From Geobacter sp. SVR (lineage in GTDB: Bacteria; Desulfobacterota; Desulfuromonadia; Geobacterales; Pseudopelobacteraceae): a DNA stretch of 64,000 nucleotides. Below, in pieces: positions 34,107-41,641 of the stretch (the first letter of the stretch is position 1; each line of letters begins with the position of its first letter). Below the pieces are notes generated by a model that ran no database searches, had not been told where the DNA came from, and saw only the letters and a program-made list of their open reading frames with translations. The stretch is from contig NZ_AP024469.1 in NCBI RefSeq assembly GCF_016865365.1, forward strand, positions 3,378,501 through 3,442,500, read 5' to 3'. The position numbers and the translations under genes were made by a program.

Positions 34107-35064
34107 TCCGGCCGTCATCGTCCCGGCACTGCTGCTGGACCTGATGCTGGGAGATCCCCGCTGGCTGCCGCATCCGGTGGTCTTGATCGGCCGAACGATC
34201 ACCTTTCTGGAAGACCGACTGAGGGCCCTCATCAGTAACGAGCGGCTGGCCGGCGTACTGCTCCTGCTGCTGACCGTGACCGGCACCGTCGCGGTCACCT
34301 GGCTGGCGCTTGTGGGGGCTGCCTCGCTTTCTCCGCTGGCAGGAACAGCGGCAGCCGTGGCAATTTCCTACACCTGCCTGGCCGCACGCTCCCTGCACCG
34401 CGAATCGGCTGTGGTGGCCCGGGCCCTCTTGGCCGGGGATATCCAGGCGGCACGTCGCAATCTGTCCTACATTGTTGGCCGTGACACCGCCGACCTCGAC
34501 GAGCCCGAAATCTGGCGCGCCCTGGTGGAGACGGTGGCGGAAAACACCTGCGACGGCGTCATTGCGCCGCTGTTCTGGCTATGCCTGGGAGGCCCTTTAG
34601 CCGGCATGGCCTTCAAGGCGGTCAGCACCCTCGACTCGATGGTCGGCTACCGCAACGAGCGCTATCTGCACTTCGGCTGGGCTTCGGCCCGCATGGACGA
34701 TCTGGCGAACTTCATCCCGGCCCGGCTGACCGCCCTGCTGATGATCGTCGTTGCCCCGCTGACAGGCCTTTCCCTGCGCAATGCGCTGAGGGTGACGCTG
34801 CGTGACCGTTTGAAACATCCCTCCCCCAACAGCGCCCATCCCGAAGCGGCGGCAGCCGGCGCACTCGGCGTGCGGCTGGGTGGCCCCTCCCGCTACGGCG
34901 GCAAGCCATCCTGGAAGGAGTACATCGGCGACCCGCACAAGCCGTTGAACCGGGATGCCTATGCGGCCATGATCAGACTGATGTACGCCACAACGATCTT
35001 CATGACGGCCATTTTCCTGATTCCGGCCCTGTTGTTGAGAGGTTTCGATGTCACTCTCCCATGA
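34093..35064 (+). CDS. cbiB: Adenosylcobinamide-phosphate synthase CbiB/CobD
   Basis: A 323-residue integral membrane protein that attaches aminopropanol phosphate to adenosylcobyric acid. Typical blocks are LLLDLMLGDPRWLPHPV at the start, the AENTCDGVIAPLFW stretch, AFKAVSTLDSMVGY, and DDLANFIPARLTALL. A GTG at 34093 gives a family-length protein starting VVAPDPAVIVPALLLDL; the frame is open further upstream but only inside cobQ. It overlaps the cobJ-cobQ end by 14 bases and the cobD start by 17, a tightly coupled operon. Confidence 0.93.
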   Translation: MVAPDPAVIVPALLLDLMLGDPRWLPHPVVLIGRTITFLEDRLRALISNERLAGVLLLLLTVTGTVAVTWLALVGAASLSPLAGTAAAVAISYTCLAARSLHRESAVVARALLAGDIQAARRNLSYIVGRDTADLDEPEIWRALVETVAENTCDGVIAPLFWLCLGGPLAGMAFKAVSTLDSMVGYRNERYLHFGWASARMDDLANFIPARLTALLMIVVAPLTGLSLRNALRVTLRDRLKHPSPNSAHPEAAAAGALGVRLGGPSRYGGKPSWKEYIGDPHKPLNRDAYAAMIRLMYATTIFMTAIFLIPALLLRGFDVTLP

Positions 35065-36124
35065 ACATGGCGGCACCATCCTTTCGCTTGCCCGGCAGCT
35101 CGGTGTCGCGCCCGGGGATATCACCGATTTCTCGGCCAGCATCAATCCCCTGGGGCTGTCCGGCATGGTCAGGGATGCCATCGGCAATGCACTGGACAGC
35201 CTGGTGCACTACCCCGACACCAGCTGTTCGGAACTGAAAGAGGCCCTGGCAGCCGCGCATGGCCTGAACAAGGCGCACATCGCCGTGGCCAACGGCTCCA
35301 CGGAACTCATCTACCGACTCCCCGCCATGCTGCCCGGTCGACGCGCCCTGATCGTTTCCCCCTCCTTCAGCGAGTACAGCCATGCCCTGGAACAGCACCG
35401 CTGGGAGGTGCGCCACCTGATCCTCTCAGCACGCAACCATTTCAGCCTCGATCTGGAGCTGCTCGAAGCCTCCCTGGCCCACAGCTGCGATGCCCTGTAC
35501 CTCTGCAACCCCGGCAACCCCAGCGGCATCCTGTATCCGCCGGAGACCATCGAACGTATCTACCGGCTCTGCCGGACCTCCGGCACATTCCTGGTCCTGG
35601 ATGAAGCCTTCATGGACTTCTGCGAGGAGGCATCCGCAAAGGCCATCATCACGGCCGAACGACACGGCCTGATCCTGCGGTCGATGACAAAATTTTTCGG
35701 CTTCCCGGGACTGCGCCTGGGATATGCGATGGCCCATCCCGCCCTGACCGAACAACTGGGACAGCATGGCGGGCCATGGAGTGTCAATACATTGGCACAG
35801 GCAGCCGGCACAGCTGCCTTACGCGATAAGGAATACCGCAGGAGGACGCTGGAATACGTCAAGCAGGAACGCAGCCTTCTGTGCGACCGGCTCTCCCGCT
35901 TCCCGCTGTTGACGGCGTATCCCTCTGCCGCGAACTTCCTGCTGGTGGAACTTTCCGGCGGGCTGAAGGCAGACGGGCTGAAGGAGCGTCTGCTGTCGCA
36001 GCGCATACTGATCCGCAACTGCGCCACCTTCACCGGGCTGGACAACCGTTTTTTCCGGATTGCCGTGCGAACTGCCGAGGAGAACCAGAGGCTGCTGGCC
36101 GGGCTGGAGGAAATTTTTTCCTGA
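35048..36124 (+). CDS. cobD: Threonine-phosphate decarboxylase CobD (PLP enzyme)
   Basis: A 358-residue fold-type I PLP enzyme that makes aminopropanol phosphate from L-threonine phosphate for the cobalamin nucleotide loop. It begins HEHGGTILSLARQLG and contains DFSASINPLG, the LCNPGNPSG aminotransferase motif, LDEAFMDF and the PLP lysine in SMTKFFGFPGLRLGY. It overlaps cbiB by 17 bases and supplies the substrate that CbiB uses. A terminator shared with hgcB follows. Naming follows the Salmonella scheme. Confidence 0.93.
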   Translation: MSLSHEHGGTILSLARQLGVAPGDITDFSASINPLGLSGMVRDAIGNALDSLVHYPDTSCSELKEALAAAHGLNKAHIAVANGSTELIYRLPAMLPGRRALIVSPSFSEYSHALEQHRWEVRHLILSARNHFSLDLELLEASLAHSCDALYLCNPGNPSGILYPPETIERIYRLCRTSGTFLVLDEAFMDFCEEASAKAIITAERHGLILRSMTKFFGFPGLRLGYAMAHPALTEQLGQHGGPWSVNTLAQAAGTAALRDKEYRRRTLEYVKQERSLLCDRLSRFPLLTAYPSAANFLLVELSGGLKADGLKERLLSQRILIRNCATFTGLDNRFFRIAVRTAEENQRLLAGLEEIFS

Positions 36125-36164
36125 ACGAGGCCTGGAGAAGACCTTGGAACAGAGCTGAAAAATG

Positions 36165-36196
36165 AAAAAGGCCGAAGAGACATCTCCGGCCTTTTT
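36165..36196. terminator. Bidirectional terminator between the cob operon and hgcB
   Basis: AAAAAGGCCG (36165-36174) and CGGCCTTTTT (36187-36196) form a symmetrical hairpin with T-runs on both strands. It ends the plus-strand cob transcript and the minus-strand hgcAB transcript. Confidence 0.9.
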
Positions 36197-36236
36197 CGTA
36201 TACATGGTCATGGAGGAAGCCCTCCTCTCCTCAGAA

Positions 36237-36524
36237 TCAGCAGCCTCCGCCCCCCGTTTTTACCAGTTTTCGTTCCCGTAGCCACTCGTTAATCATGCCC
36301 GAGGCGCAGCCGACCCCTGAATCCACGCTGATGGCCTTGACCGGACAGTTGAAGGCGCAGGCCCCGCACTCCATGCAGGCGTCACGGTCGGACAGCGTGA
36401 CCTTTTTCCCATCAGGAGAAAAGACCTGATGGGGACAGACCTGTAGACACCGGCCGCAACCGATGCAGAGCGAGGGATCGAAATCGAGCGTCACGACGTT
36501 TTCAAGATAGCGGAAGCCCTGCAT
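36237..36524 (-). CDS. hgcB: Mercury methylation ferredoxin HgcB
   Basis: A 95-residue ferredoxin with two 4Fe-4S motifs, CIGCGRCLQVCP (20-31) and CMECGACAFNCP (50-61), then the HgcB hallmark GVGCA with Cys73. The start RYLENVVTLDFD is also typical. HgcB is thought to reduce the corrinoid of HgcA and to handle Hg(II) during methylmercury formation. It lies 30 bases after hgcA on the same strand. Known HgcB proteins commonly end in a vicinal Cys pair; here the tail is GGGGC, with a single Cys95 followed directly by TGA. Confidence 0.93.
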   Translation of the reverse strand: MQGFRYLENVVTLDFDPSLCIGCGRCLQVCPHQVFSPDGKKVTLSDRDACMECGACAFNCPVKAISVDSGVGCASGMINEWLRERKLVKTGGGGC

Positions 36525-36554
36525 GTCTCACCTCTTTTTTCATAAACGGCACTC

Positions 36555-37577
36555 TCACATCAGCCTTCCGATCAACAGCAGCCCAATGCTGATCGCAACA
36601 GCACACCCCATGGCAGGCAGGGCCATGCTCATCTCTTTTCTGACGCCGGAACGGGAGGTATAGGGGGAGCAGCCGGTGAAGTTCAGGGTATAAAAAGCAC
36701 TGACTGCCGGCAGTGCCAGGAACAGGGCGGCAGTGACCGCAGCACTCCAGGCTGCTCCGCCGGCCAGGATGTAGAACAGGCAGGTCCAGAGCAGGCCGAT
36801 GACGGCACCTTTGACGGCAAAGCCGGGCCCCGGCAGCCAGGGGAGCAGCAGCGGCCCCAGCACGATGCCGCTCAGCACCGCCCCCAGGTAAGCGAGAAAC
36901 GCCGCCATGGCGGCAGCCGGACCACCCGCCACAAGTCCCGCCAGCAGCGTCACCCCGCCGATGGCGGCAATCGGGCGGAGAGCAAGCACCATCTCCACCG
37001 GAATCAGCACCAGCCGTTCACGGAGCGTGAAGCTCAACCGCCGCATGGCCGCGGTGGTGATCCTGCCGTTATCCAGGTACTCCGGCAGGTCCGAGGCCTT
37101 GATCGCGGCATATTCTACCGAGAATCCGCAGCGCTGCAGCACCTGGTGAGCCGCCACGCCGGGCGCCCCAAGAATCGGCAGGATCAGGCGGCGGTGGCTG
37201 ACGACCCGGGCCAGCCCCGTGGCATCGATCCGACGCACCAGTTCTCCGGTGCCGAAGGTGCCTTTGCCGGCCGCGCACCAGACATTGATGCCATAGGTCT
37301 CCAGCACCAGCAGCCAGACATGCCGCCCCGCCAGAGCCCGGCGAACGATGTCGTAGCTCATCTTGTAATCTGCGGTCACCAGCACCGGCGCGTCGCTGTC
37401 CGGTTGGCCGATGGCATACAGGCCCGGCGGCACCATGAAATTCATCCGGCCGATGCCCCAACGGGCCTTGCAGGCTCCGATGCGGTCAGCCGGGTCCAGT
37501 GTCGTGGAGATTCGCGCTACCGGTCCGGCTGCAGTCGCGAGCCATTCTTGGAAGCCGGGTACCTTTTCGGTGATCAC
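36555..37577 (-). CDS. hgcA: Mercury methylation corrinoid protein HgcA
   Basis: A 340-residue protein. The N-terminal cytosolic corrinoid-binding domain has the cap-helix signature NVWCAAGKGTF, with the cobalt-coordinating Cys101 in N98-K105. The C-terminal half holds about five membrane segments (from ~190), ending with the conserved NFTGCSPYTSRSGV block. HgcA transfers a methyl group from methylcobalamin to Hg(II), with HgcB as electron donor. The start is a GTG at 37577 with a weak ribosome site. A MarR-type gene lies upstream on the same strand, with a putative operator between them. The convergent cob operon makes corrinoid. Confidence 0.95.
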   Translation of the reverse strand: MITEKVPGFQEWLATAAGPVARISTTLDPADRIGACKARWGIGRMNFMVPPGLYAIGQPDSDAPVLVTADYKMSYDIVRRALAGRHVWLLVLETYGINVWCAAGKGTFGTGELVRRIDATGLARVVSHRRLILPILGAPGVAAHQVLQRCGFSVEYAAIKASDLPEYLDNGRITTAAMRRLSFTLRERLVLIPVEMVLALRPIAAIGGVTLLAGLVAGGPAAAMAAFLAYLGAVLSGIVLGPLLLPWLPGPGFAVKGAVIGLLWTCLFYILAGGAAWSAAVTAALFLALPAVSAFYTLNFTGCSPYTSRSGVRKEMSMALPAMGCAVAISIGLLLIGRLM

Positions 37578-37718
37578 TCCGCCGCCGGCGGAGACAGGCG
37601 GGCCTCAGCAGGGCGGCTTGTCCGAGCCGCCGGGAGCCGGCGGGCATGGACCATTCAGCCCCTTCTCACTCGCTGTACGGATACCCATGATTTTCAGAGG
37701 GCCGTTTTGTCCGTTCTT

Positions 37719-37735
37719 TACTTGCAACATGCAAC
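37719..37735 (-). promoter_or_regulatory. Putative MarR operator upstream of hgcA
   Basis: On the minus strand this reads GTTGCATGTTGCAAGTA. It matches the site at 38220-38236 at 14 of 17 positions, as GTTGCA-N3-TGCAAGTA, differing only in the three central bases. It lies in the 170-base gap between the MarR stop and hgcA, about 140 bases before the hgcA start. Confidence 0.6.
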
Positions 37736-37747
37736 CATCCTTCCCGA

Positions 37748-38188
37748 TCATGGACCGCTTGCGGCGCTGCTGGTGAGCGCTTCATTCAGCAATCCCAGCG
37801 ACCTGGTCACCGTCTCGCGCTCAAACGGCGTCAAGGCAGCGAACAGTGCTTCGATCTTTTTTTCCAGGTAAGAGTCGATCCTGACCAATACGTCTTCACC
37901 CGCTTGCGTGAGACTGAGCAGGCTTACCCGCCGGTCACCGGACGAAACCCGGCGCACGATCAGGCCTTTTTGTTCCAGCCCCTTCACCTGGCGGCTGAAG
38001 GTCGTGATATCCAGACCCAGCTCATCCGCCACCCGCTGCATCGCAGGGCTCCCCACCCTGCGCACTTCGGACAGGATGTGGCTTTGGGCCATTGAAAGCT
38101 GCTGGCCGCAGCATTCGTCGCAGCAGGTGGCGTTCAGCAGGCCGAAACGGCGGACAAAAATCTGCAGTTGCTCTTGCATTGATTCCAT
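37748..38188 (-). CDS. Cysteine-rich MarR family transcriptional regulator
   Basis: A 146-residue winged-helix regulator. The recognition region reads SPAMQRVADELGLDITTFSR and the wing has VRRVSSGDRRVSLLSLT, both typical of MarR. Near the N-terminus is CCDECCG (Cys22, 23, 26, 27), a CCxxCC cluster well suited to bind a soft metal or react with thiol stress. The ATG at 38188 has an AAGGAT site; the longer frame runs into the divergent gene and is rejected. It is upstream of hgcA on the same strand and divergent from a metal transporter, with a candidate operator on each side. Confidence 0.9.
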   Translation of the reverse strand: MESMQEQLQIFVRRFGLLNATCCDECCGQQLSMAQSHILSEVRRVGSPAMQRVADELGLDITTFSRQVKGLEQKGLIVRRVSSGDRRVSLLSLTQAGEDVLVRIDSYLEKKIEALFAALTPFERETVTRSLGLLNEALTSSAASGP

Positions 38189-38217
38189 TCTATCCTTTTT
38201 CTCTGAACCTACCACAT

Positions 38218-38236
38218 TAGTTGCAATTTGCAAGTA
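38218..38236. promoter_or_regulatory. Putative MarR operator between the regulator and the CDF transporter
   Basis: TAGTTGCAATTTGCAAGTA is an imperfect palindrome centred on T38227, with only one unmatched pair outside the centre. It lies in the 65-base divergent gap and overlaps the likely -35 region of the transporter gene. A closely similar site lies before hgcA. Confidence 0.65.
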
Positions 38237-38249
38237 AAAAGCATATCCT
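38221..38249 (+). promoter_or_regulatory. Candidate promoter of the CDF transporter gene
   Basis: TTGCAA (38221-38226), 17 bases, TATCCT (38244-38249). Transcription would begin near 38256, almost at the start codon, implying a leaderless or very short-leader mRNA; no ribosome site is visible. The -35 box is inside the putative operator. Confidence 0.35.
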
Positions 38250-38253
38250 CCGA

Positions 38254-38904
38254 ATGAATATGAGCGACCATCAACGCCATAAACTTCATGCCACAGCGCG
38301 CCTGCTGGCACTCTTCACCATCGGCTACAACCTCGTGGAGGGGCTGGTCTCCATCTGGCTGGGGCTGTCTGACGAAACCCTCTCCCTGTTCGGATTCGGC
38401 GTCGACTCCTTTATCGAAGTCGTTTCGGCCATCGGCGTCTGGCACATGCTGACCAGGATCGCCCGGAATTCCGGCGAAACCCGGGACGAATTCGAGCGGC
38501 GCGCCCTCAGGATAACCGGCGGTTCCTTCTATCTGCTGACAGTTGGCCTGATACTGACCGCGCTGACCAACATCTTTCAGCAGCATAGGCCGGAGACGAC
38601 CCGGTGGGGCATCGTCATTTCGCTGGCATCGATGTCGTTCATGTGGTTGCTTATCCGCCTCAAGACCCGGGTTGGCCGGGCCCTGGGTTCCCCTGCCATT
38701 CTGGCTGATGCGGCCTGTTCTCGGGCCTGCCTGCTGTTGTCGTTGGTCCTGCTGGCTGCCAGCATCGGCTACGAGCTGACCGGCATCGGCAATCTCGATG
38801 CCTTCGGGGCGATCCTGATCGCCTGGCTGACCTGGAAAGAAGGCAGGGAAGCCTTTGCCAAGGCACAGGGGCTCTCCTGCTCGTGCACCTGCGGGCATGG
38901 ATGA
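38254..38904 (+). CDS. Cation diffusion facilitator-like metal transporter with Cys/His tail
   Basis: A 216-residue membrane protein with five to six predicted segments. LFGFGVDSFIEVVSAIG and ILADAACSRACLLLSLVLL fit the paired metal-site helices of CDF-type transporters. It lacks the usual large cytoplasmic C-terminal domain and instead ends LSCSCTCGHG, a likely soft-metal ligand cluster. It probably exports a divalent metal across the inner membrane. Starts at 38254 or 38260 are both possible and neither has a clear ribosome site. It is divergent from the cysteine-rich MarR gene, whose putative operator covers its promoter. Confidence 0.82.
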   Translation: MNMSDHQRHKLHATARLLALFTIGYNLVEGLVSIWLGLSDETLSLFGFGVDSFIEVVSAIGVWHMLTRIARNSGETRDEFERRALRITGGSFYLLTVGLILTALTNIFQQHRPETTRWGIVISLASMSFMWLLIRLKTRVGRALGSPAILADAACSRACLLLSLVLLAASIGYELTGIGNLDAFGAILIAWLTWKEGREAFAKAQGLSCSCTCGHG

Positions 38905-38938
38905 AACCTTCCGGCACCTGCCTGCTGTATTTTTAGGT

Positions 38939-39057
38939 GGTTGTTGAAAAACGGTCATCTCGCCGCCGCCCTCGAAAGCTCCTTTGTGCGGCGTAGCGCG
39001 GCTACGCCTCCGCGGAGCCTCCTGCGGGTGCGACGATCTGCCCATTTTTGAACAACC
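38939..39057. repeat. 119-bp imperfect palindromic element (MITE-like)
   Basis: The outer arms, 38939-38962 and 39034-39057, are 24 bases each and complementary apart from a few mismatches (GGTTGTT...CTCG). A perfect inner palindrome, GCGTAGC-GCG-GCTACGC, lies at 38991-39007. The whole can fold into one long hairpin. It lies between the CDF and chemoreceptor genes and codes for nothing convincing; it looks like a dispersed non-autonomous repeat. Confidence 0.75.
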
Positions 39058-39229
39058 TTGGGCTTTCAACAGTCTGTTAATCTGGATTTTCCTCCGAATC
39101 GATCAATCCGTCTCTGCCTCACGACCGACACTTTCTCCCCCGTTCCTGCCCTCTTCTCATCACTGTTACAGCCCGTCCCGCGTTTTTTTTCAGCCTTCAA
39201 AATGTGTAAAGAAAATCGACGCCGGCCGC

Positions 39230-39257
39230 TTGACGCCCCGCTGTATCACGGTAGAAT
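39230..39257 (+). promoter_or_regulatory. Sigma-70-like promoter of the chemoreceptor gene
   Basis: TTGACG (39230-39235), 16-base spacer, TAGAAT (39252-39257), about 105 bases before the start codon at 39362. Confidence 0.5.
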
Positions 39258-39361
39258 TTCCATTCGTAAGATTAATACAAAAATATTACCTGTCGCCAAT
39301 GCGAGAACATGGCGGAGCGGCTACCTTTACGACACCGGTACTGCCGAAAGGAAGGTCATTC

Positions 39362-41023
39362 ATGCGGATAAAACGATTCCGAAACTGGGGCATTTTGCCG
39401 AAAATCGCCACTTCGTCAGCCATAAGTTCACTGCTCATGGCAGCAGTGATCTTCGCCTATTTTCTACCCCGCATCGAAACCGACGCAATGAATCAAAAGA
39501 AAGTGGCAACGCAAAACGTGGTGGAAGTTGCCCATCAGATCATCGCATCCTACGGAGAACAGGAAAAAAAGGGAGCCCTGTCCAGAGATGACGCCCAGCG
39601 GAAAGCGGCCCAGGATATCCGGGCACTACGCTATATGGGCAAGGAATACTTCTGGATCAACGATCTGGCGCCCCGAATGATCATGCATCCGAGCAAACCG
39701 GAATTGGAAGGCAGTGATCTGGGGGAGACCACTGATCCGAACGGCAAGCGTCTGTTCGTGGAATTCGCCAGAATCTGCAGGGAGAAGAGAGCCGGCTTCG
39801 TCGATTACATGTGGCCCAAGCCGGGAGAGAAGGACCCCGAACCGAAAATATCATATGTAAAGCTCTACGAGCCGTGGGGCTGGGTGGTGGGCAGCGGTAT
39901 CTACGTGGACGACGTAAGAAACGACATGCGGAGGCTTTTTGCCGCTATCGGCGTGGCAACATTGATTACGATCGTCATGAGCACCGTCCTTAACATACTG
40001 GTCGGAGCGGGAATCACCAGGCCGCTCCAGAAAGTGATCGCCAGTCTCAAGGATATCGCCCGCGGCAATGCCGACCTTACGATGCGGCTGCCGGTCGAAC
40101 GGCAGGATGAGGCCGGAGAGCTTGCCCAGGCGTTCAACGACTTCATGGACAAACTGCACTACATCATCTCCCATGTAGGAACCACCACGGCACAACTCTC
40201 TGTCGCAGTCCGCGAACTCCACAAAGGCTCTGCCCGCGTGTCCGACGATCTTGGCCATATGACCCGCCAAACTGACGGTGTGGCCACGGCAGGCGAGGAG
40301 ATGGCGGCAACCAGCATCGACATAGCCGGCAACTGCCTGGCAGCCGCCAACAGTTCGGTGCAGGCCAACACCTCGGTTGCCTACGGCACGGAGGTGGTTC
40401 AAAAGGCGGTGGAGGTGATGCACGGCATTGCTCAGCGGGTCAAAGCATCGGCAACAACAGTCGACGCCCTGGGCAAACGCTCGGACCAGATCGGCGACAT
40501 CATCGGCACCATCGAGGACATCGCCGATCAGACCAATCTGCTGGCGCTGAACGCGGCCATCGAGGCGGCCCGCGCCGGTGAACAGGGACGCGGTTTCGCC
40601 GTGGTTGCCGATGAGGTGCGGGCCCTGGCCGAACGGACCACCCAGGCCACCAAGGAGATCGGCACCATGATCGCGGCGATTCAGAAGGAAACCCGAAGCG
40701 CGGTCGGCTCCATGGAGGAGGGGGTCAACGAAGTTGAAAGGGGCATTGCCGAAGCGGCCAAATCGAAGCAGGCATTGCGGGACATCCTCGAACAGGTCAA
40801 TGTGGTCACCGTGCAGGTGAACCAGATAGCGACCGCCGCGGAGGAGCAGACAGCCACCACCGCCGATATCAGCCAGAGCATCCAGAACGTGAACGAGACG
40901 CTGCAGGGGATCGTCGAAGCGATCGGCGAGTCGATCACCATGGCCAGCAGCGTGGCCGAGTTGTCCAGGAAACTGGAGGATGAGGTATGCTGCTTCAAAC
41001 TTGCAGGGACCTTTTCGGCATGA
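39362..41023 (+). CDS. Methyl-accepting chemotaxis protein with single Cache domain
   Basis: A 553-residue receptor. A first membrane segment (~14-36) is followed by a periplasmic single Cache domain with [18 protein letters not shown] and [16 protein letters not shown], a second membrane segment (~205-225), HAMP, and a long cytoplasmic coiled coil whose tip carries [20 protein letters not shown] near residue 400. The Cache type usually senses small organic acids or similar ligands. No C-terminal CheR-binding pentapeptide is seen. The ATG at 39362 has AAGGAAGG upstream; a longer open frame begins in the upstream repeat and is rejected. It probably signals to a CheA/CheW array. Confidence 0.93.
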   Translation: MRIKRFRNWGILPKIATSSAISSLLMAAVIFAYFLPRIETDAMNQKKVATQNVVEVAHQIIASYGEQEKKGALSRDDAQRKAAQDIRALRYMGKEYFWINDLAPRMIMHPSKPELEGSDLGETTDPNGKRLFVEFARICREKRAGFVDYMWPKPGEKDPEPKISYVKLYEPWGWVVGSGIYVDDVRNDMRRLFAAIGVATLITIVMSTVLNILVGAGITRPLQKVIASLKDIARGNADLTMRLPVERQDEAGELAQAFNDFMDKLHYIISHVGTTTAQLSVAVRELHKGSARVSDDLGHMTRQTDGVATAGEEMAATSIDIAGNCLAAANSSVQANTSVAYGTEVVQKAVEVMHGIAQRVKASATTVDALGKRSDQIGDIIGTIEDIADQTNLLALNAAIEAARAGEQGRGFAVVADEVRALAERTTQATKEIGTMIAAIQKETRSAVGSMEEGVNEVERGIAEAAKSKQALRDILEQVNVVTVQVNQIATAAEEQTATTADISQSIQNVNETLQGIVEAIGESITMASSVAELSRKLEDEVCCFKLAGTFSA

Positions 41024-41180
41024 GCCGTTGTCCGGAACGTACGTGCAGGCCTGACAACCGCACGGACGTGAAAAAGATACAGAAAGGATCGCGAATGAGG
41101 GTACACGCGCTGCGGCACGTAACCCTGTTGACATTTTTATGAGTATTACCTAGATTATCACCACCTTTTTCGGGAGCTGC

Positions 41181-41531
41181 ATGAACCGCGCGCCAACCCA
41201 CAACCGTCTCATCGCCATCACCCTGCTGCTCCTGTACCTGCTCCTGCCGGCAGAAACGCCCCTCCATGCCGCGGTCCAAAAAGCAACTCAAGATGCGCCC
41301 ATCTGCAGTCTGGCCGCTGCTTCCCCCTGCGATACCTGTCCCTGCTCCGGCAATGCGGATGCAGGCTGCTGCTATGTAGACTTTTGTCCCTGCTCGTGCC
41401 CTGCCACCCTCTTTCGGGGTGTCCGCGCCGACTATTCACCTTTGGTAGTCTTTTCGCGCCTCCTCGAACCGCCCTGGTCGTTGCCCCAGGTCTACCGCCC
41501 CATCTTTGTTCCACCTCAAAACAGTGCATGA
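41181..41531 (+). CDS. Small secreted cysteine-rich protein
   Basis: A 116-residue protein with a signal peptide (hydrophobic ~11-24, cleavage likely after HAA) and a mature part packed with cysteines: CSLAAASPCDTCPCSG, then GCCYVDFCPCSCP, eleven in about 40 residues. It ends QVYRPIFVPPQ. I do not recognise a named family. The cysteines could bind a metal or form disulfides in the periplasm. It is 110 bases upstream of resB-ccsA on the same strand, so a link to heme ligation or copper/iron handling is possible but unproved. Confidence 0.65.
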   Translation: MNRAPTHNRLIAITLLLLYLLLPAETPLHAAVQKATQDAPICSLAAASPCDTCPCSGNADAGCCYVDFCPCSCPATLFRGVRADYSPLVVFSRLLEPPWSLPQVYRPIFVPPQNSA

Positions 41532-41641
41532 TTGCGTCGTCGGAGATGTCGCAGCCAGCCATCGACGCCTAAGCCGGCTGCATCGTCGCTCCAGCGCAGC
41601 ACGCTGTGATGCGCGGCAACCACATTTCAAGGAGACAGTAC

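Noticed and set aside
36555-37577. HgcA candidate as a CO dehydrogenase/acetyl-CoA synthase corrinoid subunit (CdhD-like)
   Set aside because: The NVWCAAGK motif followed by a five-segment membrane domain, and the adjacent HgcB-type ferredoxin, fit HgcA. CO dehydrogenase partners and a TIM-barrel domain are absent.
38984-39361. Upstream extension of the chemoreceptor frame
   Set aside because: It begins inside a palindromic repeat and lacks a ribosome site. The ATG at 39362 has a strong one and starts directly before the first membrane segment.
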